Assembly: GCA_905235415.1 (NCBI GenBank)
Contig: CAJOKX010000005.1
Coordinates: 1-40,290, forward strand
DNA: 40,290 nt
DNA from: an uncultured Lachnospiraceae bacterium
Lineage (GTDB): Bacteria; Bacillota; Clostridia; Lachnospirales; Lachnospiraceae
Reading direction: 5' to 3'
Every line of letters begins with the position of its first letter. The first letter of the stretch is position 1. The notes beneath the pieces were generated by a model. That model saw only the letters and a program-made list of their open reading frames with translations, was not told where the DNA came from and did no database searches. Both the position numbers and the translations under genes were made by a program. Below are positions 32,593 through 40,290 of this stretch, piece by piece.

Positions 32593-34359
32593 ATGGAATC
32601 TTACAAAAATTTCCGCCTTGCGGCCTATGTATGGGCCTATTACCTGAAGGACATCACCCGCGAAAAACTTGAACGCGACATTGAGACCTTCCGGATGTAC
32701 GCGCCCCTTGACAAGGTCTATCTGGAGAATCACCGCGCGCAGATCGATGTGGACCAGGATACCCTGCGGTGGGTCAAAGAGGTCTTTGAAAGCCATGGCA
32801 TACAGGTCTCCGGAGGCATCACCTCCACTGCCCTTGTCAATGGAAAGCGCAAGCCTTCCATCTTCGGAACCTTCTGCTATACAGACGAAGAACACCGCGC
32901 GCTCTATACCAGGCTGATCGAAGATCTGGCCGGCGTATTCGATGAGATCATTCTGGATGATTTCTTCTTTACAGCATGCAAGTGTGAAAAATGCATTGCG
33001 GCAAAGGGGGAACGGTCCTGGGCGCAGTACCGGCTGGACCTGATGGAAGACTTTTCCCACGAGATCACGAAGCGGGCAAAGGCAGTCAATCCGAAGCTGA
33101 ACTTCATTATTAAATATCCTGCCTGGTATAAGAGTTACCATGAGACGGGGTACAATCCGCAAAAGCAGCGGGATATCTTCGACATGATCTATACCGGAAC
33201 CGAGACCCGCGAGGCGGTTTACAACGCACAGCACATGCAGCGCTATCACTCTTACAGCATTATGCGGTTCCTGGAGAATACAGCGCCGGGAAAAAACGGA
33301 GGCGGCTGGATCGACGCAGGCGGATCAGGCGACAACATCAACCGCTTCCTTGAGCAGGCGGAGCTGACGATTCTGGGCGGCGCCAGGGAACTGACGCTGT
33401 GGAACTTTGAATTCATGATCCGCCCCGACATCAACGTCCTGCCTGCCATGACCAAGGATCTTCGCAGGATCGACGCGGTCGTATCCGGATGCGGATCTCC
33501 GGTCGGCGCATCGGTCTATGAGCCCTTCAATTCCGACGGAGAGGATCTCCTCTATAATTATATGGGAATGGGCGGCATCGCCCTCGAGCCCACGCCGGAC
33601 TTCAAAGACGACGCTCCTGTCCTCTTTGTCACGCGCAGCAGCGCGAAGGATCCTCAGATCGTCCCGAAGGTATGCTCCTATGTCCGCTCCGGCGGCAATC
33701 TTGTGATGACCTCCGGCTTCCTGAAGGAGACATGGGACAGAGGCATCCGTGAACTGACCTCCGTGCAGCCGACGGACCGCACCGTCGAAGGCGAAGAATA
33801 CATGATCGCCAACCGGAACTATACCGCCTCCGATATTGTCCGCGGAAGCGGCCCGGTCCGCTTCGATGTTCTCTCGACAAAGGACAACGCGACCTGGTGT
33901 GACATAACGGTCTGCTGCAGGGAATTCAACACGCCTGTCCTGACCGAAGAAGACTACGGAAACGGAAGGGTTTTCGTCCTGAACGTCCCGCATAATTACG
34001 CAGACTTCTACCGGCTTCCGCAGCGCGTATGGGAGACGCTTTCCAAGCATCTGTCCATGGGGCAGAAGGTATACTGCGCAAGCGATGCAAAATGCATCTT
34101 TGTCGCCTATGACAACAACGTATACGGAATCCAGAATTACACTTCGCACAAGAGCAATGTCCGCGTGATCGTGCGCGGAAAATGCGAAGGGCTGAGAGAC
34201 CTCGAATCCGGAGAGATCCTGGGAAAGGCCGCTCTGCTGTCCACCCCGTCCAGAGGATTCGACTGCGCATATTTCATTCCGGAGCCGGATGAATACGCAG
34301 TGGATCTGCAGATCGGCGCCGGCGCCTGGACCTTCTTTGAGGTCCTCTCCGGCGAGTGA
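32593..34359 (+). CDS. Unrecognised TIM-barrel-like protein, putative glycoside hydrolase
   Basis: 588 aa, no signal peptide. I do not recognise the family with certainty. Residues ~1-320 read like a TIM barrel, with strand-end acidic residues such as DEIILDDFFF (Asp122, Asp123) followed by a CKCEKC cluster, FIIKYPAWYKSYHETG, DMIYTGTETR, and GGWIDAGGSGDN. Residues ~335-480 resemble the Rossmann-like trimerisation domain of GH42 beta-galactosidases (DDAPVLFVTRSS, VCSYVRSGGNLVMTSG, GNGRVFVLNVPHNYADFY). A C-terminal beta domain follows. The CGGAGGA site is strong. It precedes GH31 across a 200-bp repeat-filled gap, so the two may share a transcript. The call rests on fold-like patterns and context only. 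Confidence 0.7.
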   Translation: MESYKNFRLAAYVWAYYLKDITREKLERDIETFRMYAPLDKVYLENHRAQIDVDQDTLRWVKEVFESHGIQVSGGITSTALVNGKRKPSIFGTFCYTDEEHRALYTRLIEDLAGVFDEIILDDFFFTACKCEKCIAAKGERSWAQYRLDLMEDFSHEITKRAKAVNPKLNFIIKYPAWYKSYHETGYNPQKQRDIFDMIYTGTETREAVYNAQHMQRYHSYSIMRFLENTAPGKNGGGWIDAGGSGDNINRFLEQAELTILGGARELTLWNFEFMIRPDINVLPAMTKDLRRIDAVVSGCGSPVGASVYEPFNSDGEDLLYNYMGMGGIALEPTPDFKDDAPVLFVTRSSAKDPQIVPKVCSYVRSGGNLVMTSGFLKETWDRGIRELTSVQPTDRTVEGEEYMIANRNYTASDIVRGSGPVRFDVLSTKDNATWCDITVCCREFNTPVLTEEDYGNGRVFVLNVPHNYADFYRLPQRVWETLSKHLSMGQKVYCASDAKCIFVAYDNNVYGIQNYTSHKSNVRVIVRGKCEGLRDLESGEILGKAALLSTPSRGFDCAYFIPEPDEYAVDLQIGAGAWTFFEVLSGE

Positions 34360-34361
34360 TC

Positions 34362-34521
34362 CCTGAAGCGGAAACAATCGCCCGCAGCGTTTGCCTGAGG
34401 CGGAAACAACCGCCCGCTGCGGTTGCCTGAGGCGGAAACGACCGCCCGCTGCGGTTGCCTGAAGTGGGAACGACCGCCCGCTGCGGTTGCCTGAAGTGGG
34501 AACGACCGCCCGCCGTGGTTA
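34362..34521. repeat. Five contiguous 32-bp tandem repeats
   Basis: Units begin at 34362, 34394, 34426, 34458 and 34490. Each starts CCTGARGYGG and ends with a CRACCGC-CCGCT-GCGGTTG type hairpin; the outer units have diverged. A second, competing hairpin GGCGG-AAACAA-CCGCC is possible in units 2 and 3. 32 is not a multiple of 3 and no gene covers the array. It ends about 38 bp before the GH31 start. Confidence 0.92.
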
Positions 34522-34559
34522 TATACATCTATACGCAAACTAATAAAAGGAGAACGCAC

Positions 34560-36974
34560 ATGACATTTACTGATATCTGGGAGATCCGCCCCACCCCTTC
34601 AAAAGGCAGCGTTGTCACAGGCGACGGATTCAGGATCACCGTCCTGACAGACCGCCTGATCCGTCTTGAATATGAAAGCGGTTCCCATTTCCGCGACGGG
34701 GCGACCCAGGCGGTCATCAACCGCGAATTCCCGCTTCCGGAATTCACCTTCAGCGAGCGCGGAAACAGGATGACCATCGAGACCGCGGCAGTCCGTCTCG
34801 AATACGACCGGCGGCCATTTTCCCCGGAAGGACTGTCCGCTGTTCTGAAGAACACGCTGATGAACCATGCAAGCGTGTGGCATTACGGAGAATCCGAGAT
34901 GAATCTGAAGAGCACCGCCCGCACGCTGGACGGCGCCAACGGAAGAATGGTCGGAAAGTTTGCATCCCATGACGACCAGGAACCCCTGCACATGGAAGAT
35001 GGACTGATGTCGGCGGACGGGTTTGCCGTTCTCGATGACAGTCACACCATGGGCCTGGATGCGTCGGGGAACCTGACCCCGGCAGACGGCGTGAGCCAGG
35101 ATCTGTATCTGTTTGCCTACGGACATGATTTCCGGCAGGCGCTGAAAGATTACTATCACCTGTCCGGTGCGGTGCCTCCCCTGCCCCGTTACGCCCTCGG
35201 CAACTGGTGGAGCCGCTATTACAGCTACTCTGAAGACAGCTATAAAGCGCTGATGGAGCGGTTTGCTAAAGAGCAGGTTCCGCTGTCTGTTGCGGTCCTG
35301 GACATGGACTGGCACATCACTGACATCGATCCCATCTATGGCGCCGGCTGGACCGGCTACACCTGGAACAGCGAGCTGTTCCCAGACCCTGCCGGCCTGA
35401 TGGACTGGCTGCACGAGCGGAACCTGAAGGTTACGGTCAATGACCATCCCGCAGACGGAATCCGCGCGTATGAGACGCTCTATCCCGCCATGGCCAGGGA
35501 GATGGGGATTGATCCGGACAGCGGATATCCGGTCGATTTTGACGCCTCCAGCGCACAGTTCCTGGAAGCATTCGAGAAGGTGGTCCTGGACAGCTTCGAA
35601 AAGACAGGCCTCGACTTCTGGTGGATCGACTGGCAGCAGCGCGGCGGAAGCAGCGTCCCCGGCGTGGATCCTCTGTTTGTCCTGAATCATACCCGCTGGC
35701 TCTACGCCAACCGGAAAGGAGACGTGGGACTGACGCTCTCCCGCTTCGCGGGCCCCGGCAGCCACCGCTACCCGCTCGGCTTCTCCGGCGACACGTGCAT
35801 TACCTGGGACAGCCTTGCATTCCAGCCCTACTTCACCGCCACGGCAGCCAACATCGGATACGGATGGTGGAGTCATGACATCGGCGGCCACATGATGGGA
35901 ATCCGGGATGACGAACTGATGATCCGCTGGCTGCAGTTCGGCGTTTTCTCACCCGTCATGCGTCTGCACTCTTCTCTGAGTGAATTCCTGGTCAAGGAGC
36001 CCTGGAGTTATCCCATGGAGCCGCGAGCTATCATGGAAGAGTTTCTGCGGCTCCGCCACAGGCTGGTTCCGTGGCTGTACACACGCATGCTGAAAGCATC
36101 CGAGGAAGGCATCACCATCCTCTATCCTGTCTATTATGACTGGAACCCCGGACTCGACCTCTTCAAAGTCGAGCACGATGAATACATGTTCGGCAGCGAG
36201 ATGCTGGTCGTTCCGATCACAAGTCCCTGTGACCGGGAAACGCATCTGGGCTCGGCAAGGGCATGGCTGCCGGAGGGACAATGGGTTGACTTCTTTACCG
36301 GGATGCGCTATACGGGCGGACAGTGCCTGCGCGTCTACCGTCCCCTGTCCGGCATCCCTGTATTCGTCCGCACGGGGACCATCCTTCCGCTGGACGGCAA
36401 AACTGCACCGGAAAACGGATGCCCGCTTCCCGAAGAGATCGTCTTCCGCGTATTTGCCGGTGCGAACGGAGAAGGCGTGCTGACGGAAGATAACGGACGC
36501 CGCCCCGGCACGGATGCATACCGCAGCTGCACAACCGTCTGCCGCCTGGAAGAAGGAGACAGCATGACGATCCGGCTTGCAGCAGCTGAGGGCGACAGGA
36601 CGCTGCTGCCCGAAGGCAGACGCATCTCCATCGAGATCGCAGGCATCAATAACCGGCTCCCGGACGAAGCCAGCTGTGGGTATACGTCGGAATATGACGC
36701 TCTCACGCGCACGCTGAAGCTTACGCTGGATGCGGCGCCCAAAGACGGTGCGGTTCTGACCTGGAACCGGTATCCGGAATGCCCCGCGAGCGATCTTCCG
36801 GATATGCTCTACCGCCTGCTCCTGCCCATGCAGATCTCCAACGTGGACAAAGACACCATGCTGAAGATCGCGCAGACCGTCGACACGCCCCAGAGACGCC
36901 TTGCATCCTGGATGGCGCTCGGCCTGTCCGACAGCCTGATGGGCGCTCTGGCAGAGCTGGAGTGCATCACCTGA
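34560..36974 (+). CDS. Glycoside hydrolase family 31 (alpha-glucosidase-type)
   Basis: 804 aa from the ATG at 34560, which has AAAGGAGAA upstream. The frame runs back into the repeats, but those are not coding. The N-terminal beta domain (~1-200) is followed by the barrel, with LDMDWHITDIDP, the nucleophile Asp357 in FWWIDWQQ, the acid/base Asp411 in GFSGDTCITWDS, and WWSHDIGGH. Two C-terminal beta domains follow, plus an extra ~100 residues. No signal peptide, so cytoplasmic. GH31 includes alpha-glucosidase, alpha-xylosidase, alpha-galactosidase and other retaining activities. The WIDWQQ nucleophile motif differs from the common WxDMNE, so substrate is open. Confidence 0.92.
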   Translation: MTFTDIWEIRPTPSKGSVVTGDGFRITVLTDRLIRLEYESGSHFRDGATQAVINREFPLPEFTFSERGNRMTIETAAVRLEYDRRPFSPEGLSAVLKNTLMNHASVWHYGESEMNLKSTARTLDGANGRMVGKFASHDDQEPLHMEDGLMSADGFAVLDDSHTMGLDASGNLTPADGVSQDLYLFAYGHDFRQALKDYYHLSGAVPPLPRYALGNWWSRYYSYSEDSYKALMERFAKEQVPLSVAVLDMDWHITDIDPIYGAGWTGYTWNSELFPDPAGLMDWLHERNLKVTVNDHPADGIRAYETLYPAMAREMGIDPDSGYPVDFDASSAQFLEAFEKVVLDSFEKTGLDFWWIDWQQRGGSSVPGVDPLFVLNHTRWLYANRKGDVGLTLSRFAGPGSHRYPLGFSGDTCITWDSLAFQPYFTATAANIGYGWWSHDIGGHMMGIRDDELMIRWLQFGVFSPVMRLHSSLSEFLVKEPWSYPMEPRAIMEEFLRLRHRLVPWLYTRMLKASEEGITILYPVYYDWNPGLDLFKVEHDEYMFGSEMLVVPITSPCDRETHLGSARAWLPEGQWVDFFTGMRYTGGQCLRVYRPLSGIPVFVRTGTILPLDGKTAPENGCPLPEEIVFRVFAGANGEGVLTEDNGRRPGTDAYRSCTTVCRLEEGDSMTIRLAAAEGDRTLLPEGRRISIEIAGINNRLPDEASCGYTSEYDALTRTLKLTLDAAPKDGAVLTWNRYPECPASDLPDMLYRLLLPMQISNVDKDTMLKIAQTVDTPQRRLASWMALGLSDSLMGALAELECIT

Positions 36975-37050
36975 CCGTGTCTGTCGGTGCACGAACAGCA
37001 TGAACGGCGCACCGGATGCAGATCCGGATACGCCGCACGCACAGCAAAAA

Positions 37051-37087
37051 CAGCCTCCGCCGGCATACTCCATGCCTGCGGAGGCTG
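37051..37087. terminator. Bidirectional terminator between GH31 and melA
   Basis: Stem CAGCCTCCGC / GCGGAGGCTG extended inward by GGCAT / ATGCC after one mismatch, with a 5-nt loop, an A run before it and TGCTGTTT after it. It lies between two convergent genes. Confidence 0.8.
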
Positions 37088-37152
37088 TGCTGTTTCTCTG
37101 TGAAACAGAATGCTCCATTCGTTTTGATCAGCGCATTCCCGCTTTCTGAAGC

Positions 37153-38586
37153 TCAGTGGAAAGCCGGCAGCCAGTCTCCGTGCGCCTCGATCATCTCGTC
37201 GCACATCGCAGCGATATCGTCAATGGACAGTTCCGCGCCCGCGTGCGGATCCATCATGACCGCCTGATAGATATGCTCCTTCTTCCGGGTGCGCGCCGCC
37301 TCAATCGCCAGCAGCTGCACATTGATGTTCGTCCGGTTCAGGGCAGCGCACTGCTCCGGCAGATCTCCGACAACCGTACGCTGTACGCCGTTCCTGTCAA
37401 CCAGGCAGGGAACCTCCACGCAGGCATTGGCCGGAAGATTGGTGATCGCTCCGTTATTCAGCACATTGCCGTTGATCCTTGTCGGAATGTTCGTCTCCAT
37501 GGCTTCCAGGATATAGCTGGCGTACTCTCTGGACCGTTTGTGGGTCAGGTACGGATTCTCTGTCAGCTCATGCCCGGTCGCTTTCCAGTCCTCGATCTGG
37601 TGAATGCAGCGTCTCGGATACTCATCAAGCGGGATATTGAACCGGTCGATGAGTTCCGGATAGCGGTCCTTGATAAACCACGGCGTATACTCCGCGTTGT
37701 GCTCGCTGGATTCTGTGACATAATATCCGAACCGGCGCATCAGTTCCAGGCGCACCATGTCGGGATGAAGGCCGCACTCCTGATAACGGTCATAGGTCCT
37801 GCGGCATTCTTCCTTCCGCCTCTCGTCAAATTCCCCGTCGGGACCCTGCATCTGCATCGCAAGCCAGTCATCAAAACTGCCCAGGTCCAGCTTGCCTTCG
37901 TTATATAGAAGCGCCCTTCTGCGGATCTCCGGATAGAGATCTTCTCCGTCCCTGGTGCACTCCAGCAGCCACGCCTGGTGGTTGATTCCCGCGATCTTTG
38001 CCTGTACGCGGCTGTCATACCCGATGCCCAGCTCATTGAGCAGCGTCGGGGCGCACACCTGCACGCTGTGGCACAGGCCGACGGTTTTCACGCCGGTCAT
38101 GCGCAGCATCGCCCCGGTCAACATCGCCATGGGGTTCGTGTAATTCAGAAGCCACGCATCCGGGCACACTTCCTCCATGTCCCTGGCAAAATCCAGCATC
38201 ACCGGGATGGTGCGCAGCGCGCGGAACACACCGCCCACGCCGAGCGTATCCGCGATGGTCTGGCGCAGTCCATACCGTTTGGGAATCTCAAAATCGGTGA
38301 TCGTACACGGATCATATCCGCCCACCTGGATGGCATTGATCACATAGTCCGCGCCTCTGAGGGCATCCTTGCGCTTCTCCTCGCCCAGAAAGGTTTCGAT
38401 CTGTGCCTTCGATCCGTTATTCCGGTTGATCGCTTCCAGCATCGCAGCGGATTCTTTCAGACGGACAGGATCGATGTCATACAGCGCGATGCCGCTCTCC
38501 TCCAGCGCAGGCGTCAGCATGCAGTCCCCCAGCACATTTCTTGCGAACACCGTAGAACCGGCGCCCATAAAAGTAATCTTCGGCAT
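37153..38586 (-). CDS. melA: Alpha-galactosidase, GH4 (MelA-like)
   Basis: 477 aa NAD- and Mn-dependent glycosidase working by a redox-elimination mechanism. The N-terminal Rossmann motif is GAGSTVF (8-14). Key segments match MelA closely: QVGGYDPCTITDFEIPKRYGLRQTIADTLG, NYTNPMAM, LCHSVQ with the metal ligand Cys172, and AGINH with His203. The CHSV motif is that of alpha-galactosidases rather than phospho-glycosidases. There is an extra ~30-residue stretch near 215-250 compared with E. coli MelA. No signal peptide. It has its own promoter, just after the WYL regulator gene, and is convergent with GH31. Confidence 0.92.
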   Translation of the reverse strand: MPKITFMGAGSTVFARNVLGDCMLTPALEESGIALYDIDPVRLKESAAMLEAINRNNGSKAQIETFLGEEKRKDALRGADYVINAIQVGGYDPCTITDFEIPKRYGLRQTIADTLGVGGVFRALRTIPVMLDFARDMEEVCPDAWLLNYTNPMAMLTGAMLRMTGVKTVGLCHSVQVCAPTLLNELGIGYDSRVQAKIAGINHQAWLLECTRDGEDLYPEIRRRALLYNEGKLDLGSFDDWLAMQMQGPDGEFDERRKEECRRTYDRYQECGLHPDMVRLELMRRFGYYVTESSEHNAEYTPWFIKDRYPELIDRFNIPLDEYPRRCIHQIEDWKATGHELTENPYLTHKRSREYASYILEAMETNIPTRINGNVLNNGAITNLPANACVEVPCLVDRNGVQRTVVGDLPEQCAALNRTNINVQLLAIEAARTRKKEHIYQAVMMDPHAGAELSIDDIAAMCDEMIEAHGDWLPAFH

Positions 38587-38632
38587 AATTCAAGTCTCCT
38601 TATCAATGCTATGGACAGGGTCTCTTATCTGC

Positions 38633-38662
38633 ACCATATCGGAAGAAAAGCCCGTTCGTCAA
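38633..38662 (-). promoter_or_regulatory. Promoter for melA
   Basis: On the minus strand TTGACG, 18 bp, then TATGGT, 50 bp upstream of the ATG at 38586. It lies in the gap after the WYL gene. Confidence 0.6.
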
Positions 38663-38683
38663 GCATAATCTGCCTCCTCCTGC

Positions 38684-39667
38684 TCATGTTTCATAGGAGC
38701 GCAGGATCCTCTTCAGGTACTCCCGGTACTGCCCCTTCACATGGGCAGGCTCCGCGATCTTCATTCCTTCCCCGATCCCGGCGACCCATCCGAAAAACTG
38801 CGGGCTGACCGCCACGAACACCTGCGCGCGGAAATGATCCGGCCCATAAGGACGGATCATGGTATCGGTCCCGAACCGGTCGATCACCACGCCCGCAAGA
38901 TGCTTCTCGCACTCGAGCGTGATTCTCGTATCCTCCCCGGCGAACATCCCGAAAGTCTTCTTCGAAAAGGCAGCCAGGTCAAAGTCCCTGAACTCCTCTC
39001 TCCCGTTCCGCGCATGGTTGCTGATCTGCATCCGCTTCATCTTGTCGACGCGGTAGTGCCGGATCTGTCCGGACGCTTCCTCATATGCCACCAGATAGTA
39101 ATTCGCGTCATCCCAGGTCAGGCTCCACGGTGAGACTTCATAGATCTTTCCGTCTCTGCGCGGCACCAGCTCTTTCTTCACGGTCCACTCACAGTACTGA
39201 AAACAGATCCGGCGGTTCCGGTACATGGCGCTGTAGATCTGATCCACATTCTGGAAGACCGTCTCATTGGTCGTCTTGGGCCTGTTGTAGATGAACACCT
39301 GCCGCTGCAGCTGCAGAGCGTTGTCATGGGTGGTCATCTTTTCCAGTTTCCGGATCAGTTCTTCGGACTGCGCGGACGGAATAAACCGGGAAGACTGAAC
39401 CGCATCCACAAGCAGCTTCAGTTCGGGAAGTGAGAAATCACGTTCGGCCACATAGTACCCCTGCCGGTCTCCCTTCACCTGCCTGATCTCCAGGCCGAAC
39501 CTCTGAAGCTTCTCCACATCACTGTAGATCGTCTTGCGGTTGCACGTCATCTGATACCGGTCCTGCATGATCTGATTCAGCTCAGACGCATTAAGAATGT
39601 GATCCTGATCCGTTTCTTCCAGAAGGATCTTCATCAGATACAGGATCTTCAGCTTCTCTTCTGCCAT
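38684..39667 (-). CDS. WYL-domain transcriptional regulator
   Basis: 327 aa. Residues ~1-65 form a helix-turn-helix of the HTH_11/DeoR type (ILYLMKILLEETDQDHILNASELNQIM, CNRKTIYSDVEKLQRFGLEI). Residues ~140-215 are a WYL domain with RICFQYCEWTVKKELVPRRDGKIYEVSPWSLTWDDANYYLVAYEE and HYRVDKM. A C-terminal WCX-like domain follows (HFRAQVFVAVSPQFFGWVAGIGEGMKI). WYL domains sense nucleic acids or small ligands. It lies 97 nt upstream of melA, with which it may be partly cotranscribed, and after two small genes on the same strand. A role in glycan control is plausible by position only. Confidence 0.9.
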   Translation of the reverse strand: MAEEKLKILYLMKILLEETDQDHILNASELNQIMQDRYQMTCNRKTIYSDVEKLQRFGLEIRQVKGDRQGYYVAERDFSLPELKLLVDAVQSSRFIPSAQSEELIRKLEKMTTHDNALQLQRQVFIYNRPKTTNETVFQNVDQIYSAMYRNRRICFQYCEWTVKKELVPRRDGKIYEVSPWSLTWDDANYYLVAYEEASGQIRHYRVDKMKRMQISNHARNGREEFRDFDLAAFSKKTFGMFAGEDTRITLECEKHLAGVVIDRFGTDTMIRPYGPDHFRAQVFVAVSPQFFGWVAGIGEGMKIAEPAHVKGQYREYLKRILRSYET

Positions 39668-39712
39668 CTCCGCCTCCCGGGTGAGTGCAATGACTACAGC
39701 GTCTGTTCATTA

Positions 39713-39895
39713 TTATACAGCACGCCGGCGCCCTCTTCCATCCTGCATCCTTCCGGGCTCCGGATCACCCGCCGTCTCCGCCGCGCCGCTCCAGGCGCAT
39801 CCGCTCTCCATCAGCTCTTCCATCGTTTCGATATACGCCCCGAAATCATCATATTCGATATGTGCCTTTTCGTATGGATTCTTACCCCTTGCCAT
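39713..39895 (-). CDS. Small hypothetical protein upstream of the WYL regulator
   Basis: 60 aa from the ATG at 39895, which has AGGGGAG 6 nt upstream. The frame is open further but has no better site. The N-terminal half (MARGKNPYEKAHIEYDDFGAYIETMEELM) is acidic and aromatic; the C-terminal half is Gly, Arg and Ala rich and looks disordered. No known family. It follows the 34-aa gene by 28 nt and precedes the WYL gene by 45 nt, so all three are likely cotranscribed. Confidence 0.55.
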   Translation of the reverse strand: MARGKNPYEKAHIEYDDFGAYIETMEELMESGCAWSGAAETAGDPEPGRMQDGRGRRRAV

Positions 39896-39923
39896 CGTAC
39901 GCTCCCCTCTGTGCATCCCTCTG

Positions 39924-40028
39924 TCAGTCCTCTTCCACCATGTCCCTATAGTCGGCTTCGCTTGCAAATAAGACATAGCCTCCGTCGATGTATCCCATAT
40001 ACCCGTTCTCTGTGTTGTAGCCCTTCAT
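39924..40028 (-). CDS. 34-residue small protein
   Basis: A short open frame with a strong AGGAGG 7 nt before its ATG. The protein is rich in Tyr and Gly, with the opening MKGYNTENGYMGYIDGGY followed by VLFASEADYRDMVEED, and has no membrane segment or signal. Composition is unlike random antisense frames, and the ribosome site is as good as those of known genes here. I have an impression that similar small Tyr/Gly-rich proteins occur in other Lachnospiraceae, but I cannot verify it. It is the first gene before the 60-aa gene and the WYL regulator. Confidence 0.65.
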   Translation of the reverse strand: MKGYNTENGYMGYIDGGYVLFASEADYRDMVEED

Positions 40029-40290
40029 CCTCTGACCTCCTTGTCCGTGTGCCTGTCTCTGTTGTCTCTATTAGACCAGACCGGGTGTCCGTGCAGACGG
40101 ACAGTGGAAAAGAAAGTTGAAAAAAAGTCACAGTCCACAGGCCAGCCAACTCTGCTTTGAGTTTGTGGGCACACTGAAAACACGTTGCCTCCCCGCGCTT
40201 TGCATCGGTTGCATTGCAGCCACTCCCAGCTCCTATAGAAGCGTGGTCGCTTTCGTGGCTGCAGCAACTCGCAAAGCTTAGTCGGCTGCC
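40029..40290. other. Unassigned right edge of the window
   Basis: 262 bp with no supported gene. A small inverted repeat GTCCGT / ACGGAC lies near 40090-40105. Minus-strand frames include Cys pairs resembling a zinc ribbon, but none has a ribosome site and two frames are interrupted. Confidence 0.5.

Noticed and set aside
34362..34521. CRISPR array
   Set aside because: The 32-bp units are contiguous with no spacers, vary in sequence, and no cas gene is present.
34137..34559. Minus-strand open frame reading through the 32-bp repeats
   Set aside because: The repeat length is not a multiple of 3, so successive units are read in different frames, and there is no ribosome site. It also overlaps a well-supported plus-strand gene.
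34455..34559. N-terminal extension of GH31 into the repeats
   Set aside because: The ATG at 34560 has an AAAGGAGAA site and starts where GH31 homology begins. The extension encodes repeat-derived sequence.
40025..40267. Zinc-ribbon-like protein at the right edge
   Set aside because: The frame has a CNRC and a later Cys but no ribosome site, and it overlaps the better-supported 34-aa gene. The edge prevents a firm decision.

Overview
The window looks like a chromosomal fragment of an anaerobic Clostridia, most likely a gut Lachnospiraceae member. The grounds are moderate GC, strong AGGAGG-type ribosome binding sites, TTG and GTG starts, Gram-positive lipoproteins, DUF1836 and YerC/TrpR-like regulators, a PspC protein, and a glycan-utilisation cluster served by an Opp-type ABC transporter. 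I saw no rRNA, tRNA, phage, transposase or CRISPR array.

Bases 1-21376 are mostly housekeeping. In order they hold an rRNA uracil methyltransferase (-), a small acidic-tailed membrane protein (-), a small gene plus PcrA helicase operon (-), DUF1836 (+), a YerC-like regulator (-), two SH3-domain lipoproteins (-), signal peptidase I and a DUF2007-like protein (+), an atypical shikimate dehydrogenase (-), an Rrf2 regulator (+) convergent with a rhodanese-TtcA-like fusion (-), and a long minus-strand run. That run is MMPL exporter, DUF975/CmpB fusion, PspC, MFS transporter, HD hydrolase and ThrS.

Bases 21600-39700 form a glycan-utilisation island. It contains a GH38 alpha-mannosidase (+), a six-gene minus operon (binding protein, two permeases, two ATPases and a GntR/LacI-type regulator), an unrecognised TIM-barrel-like putative hydrolase and a GH31 enzyme (+), a GH4/MelA alpha-galactosidase (-), and a WYL regulator preceded by two small genes (-). 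The simplest reading is import of an oligosaccharide carrying alpha-mannosyl, alpha-galactosyl and alpha-glucosyl-type linkages, followed by cytoplasmic exo-cleavage. The enzymes have no visible signal peptides. The substrate is not shown by the sequence. The operon promoter carries a perfect 10-4-10 palindrome just after the -10 box, a good operator candidate for the regulator encoded last in the same operon.

The most unusual non-coding structures are five contiguous 32-bp repeats between the putative hydrolase and GH31, two related hairpin elements with conserved flanks and different stems between rrf2 and the rhodanese fusion, three imperfect ~34-bp repeats upstream of the pcrA operon, and a strong hairpin between the binding-protein and permease genes.
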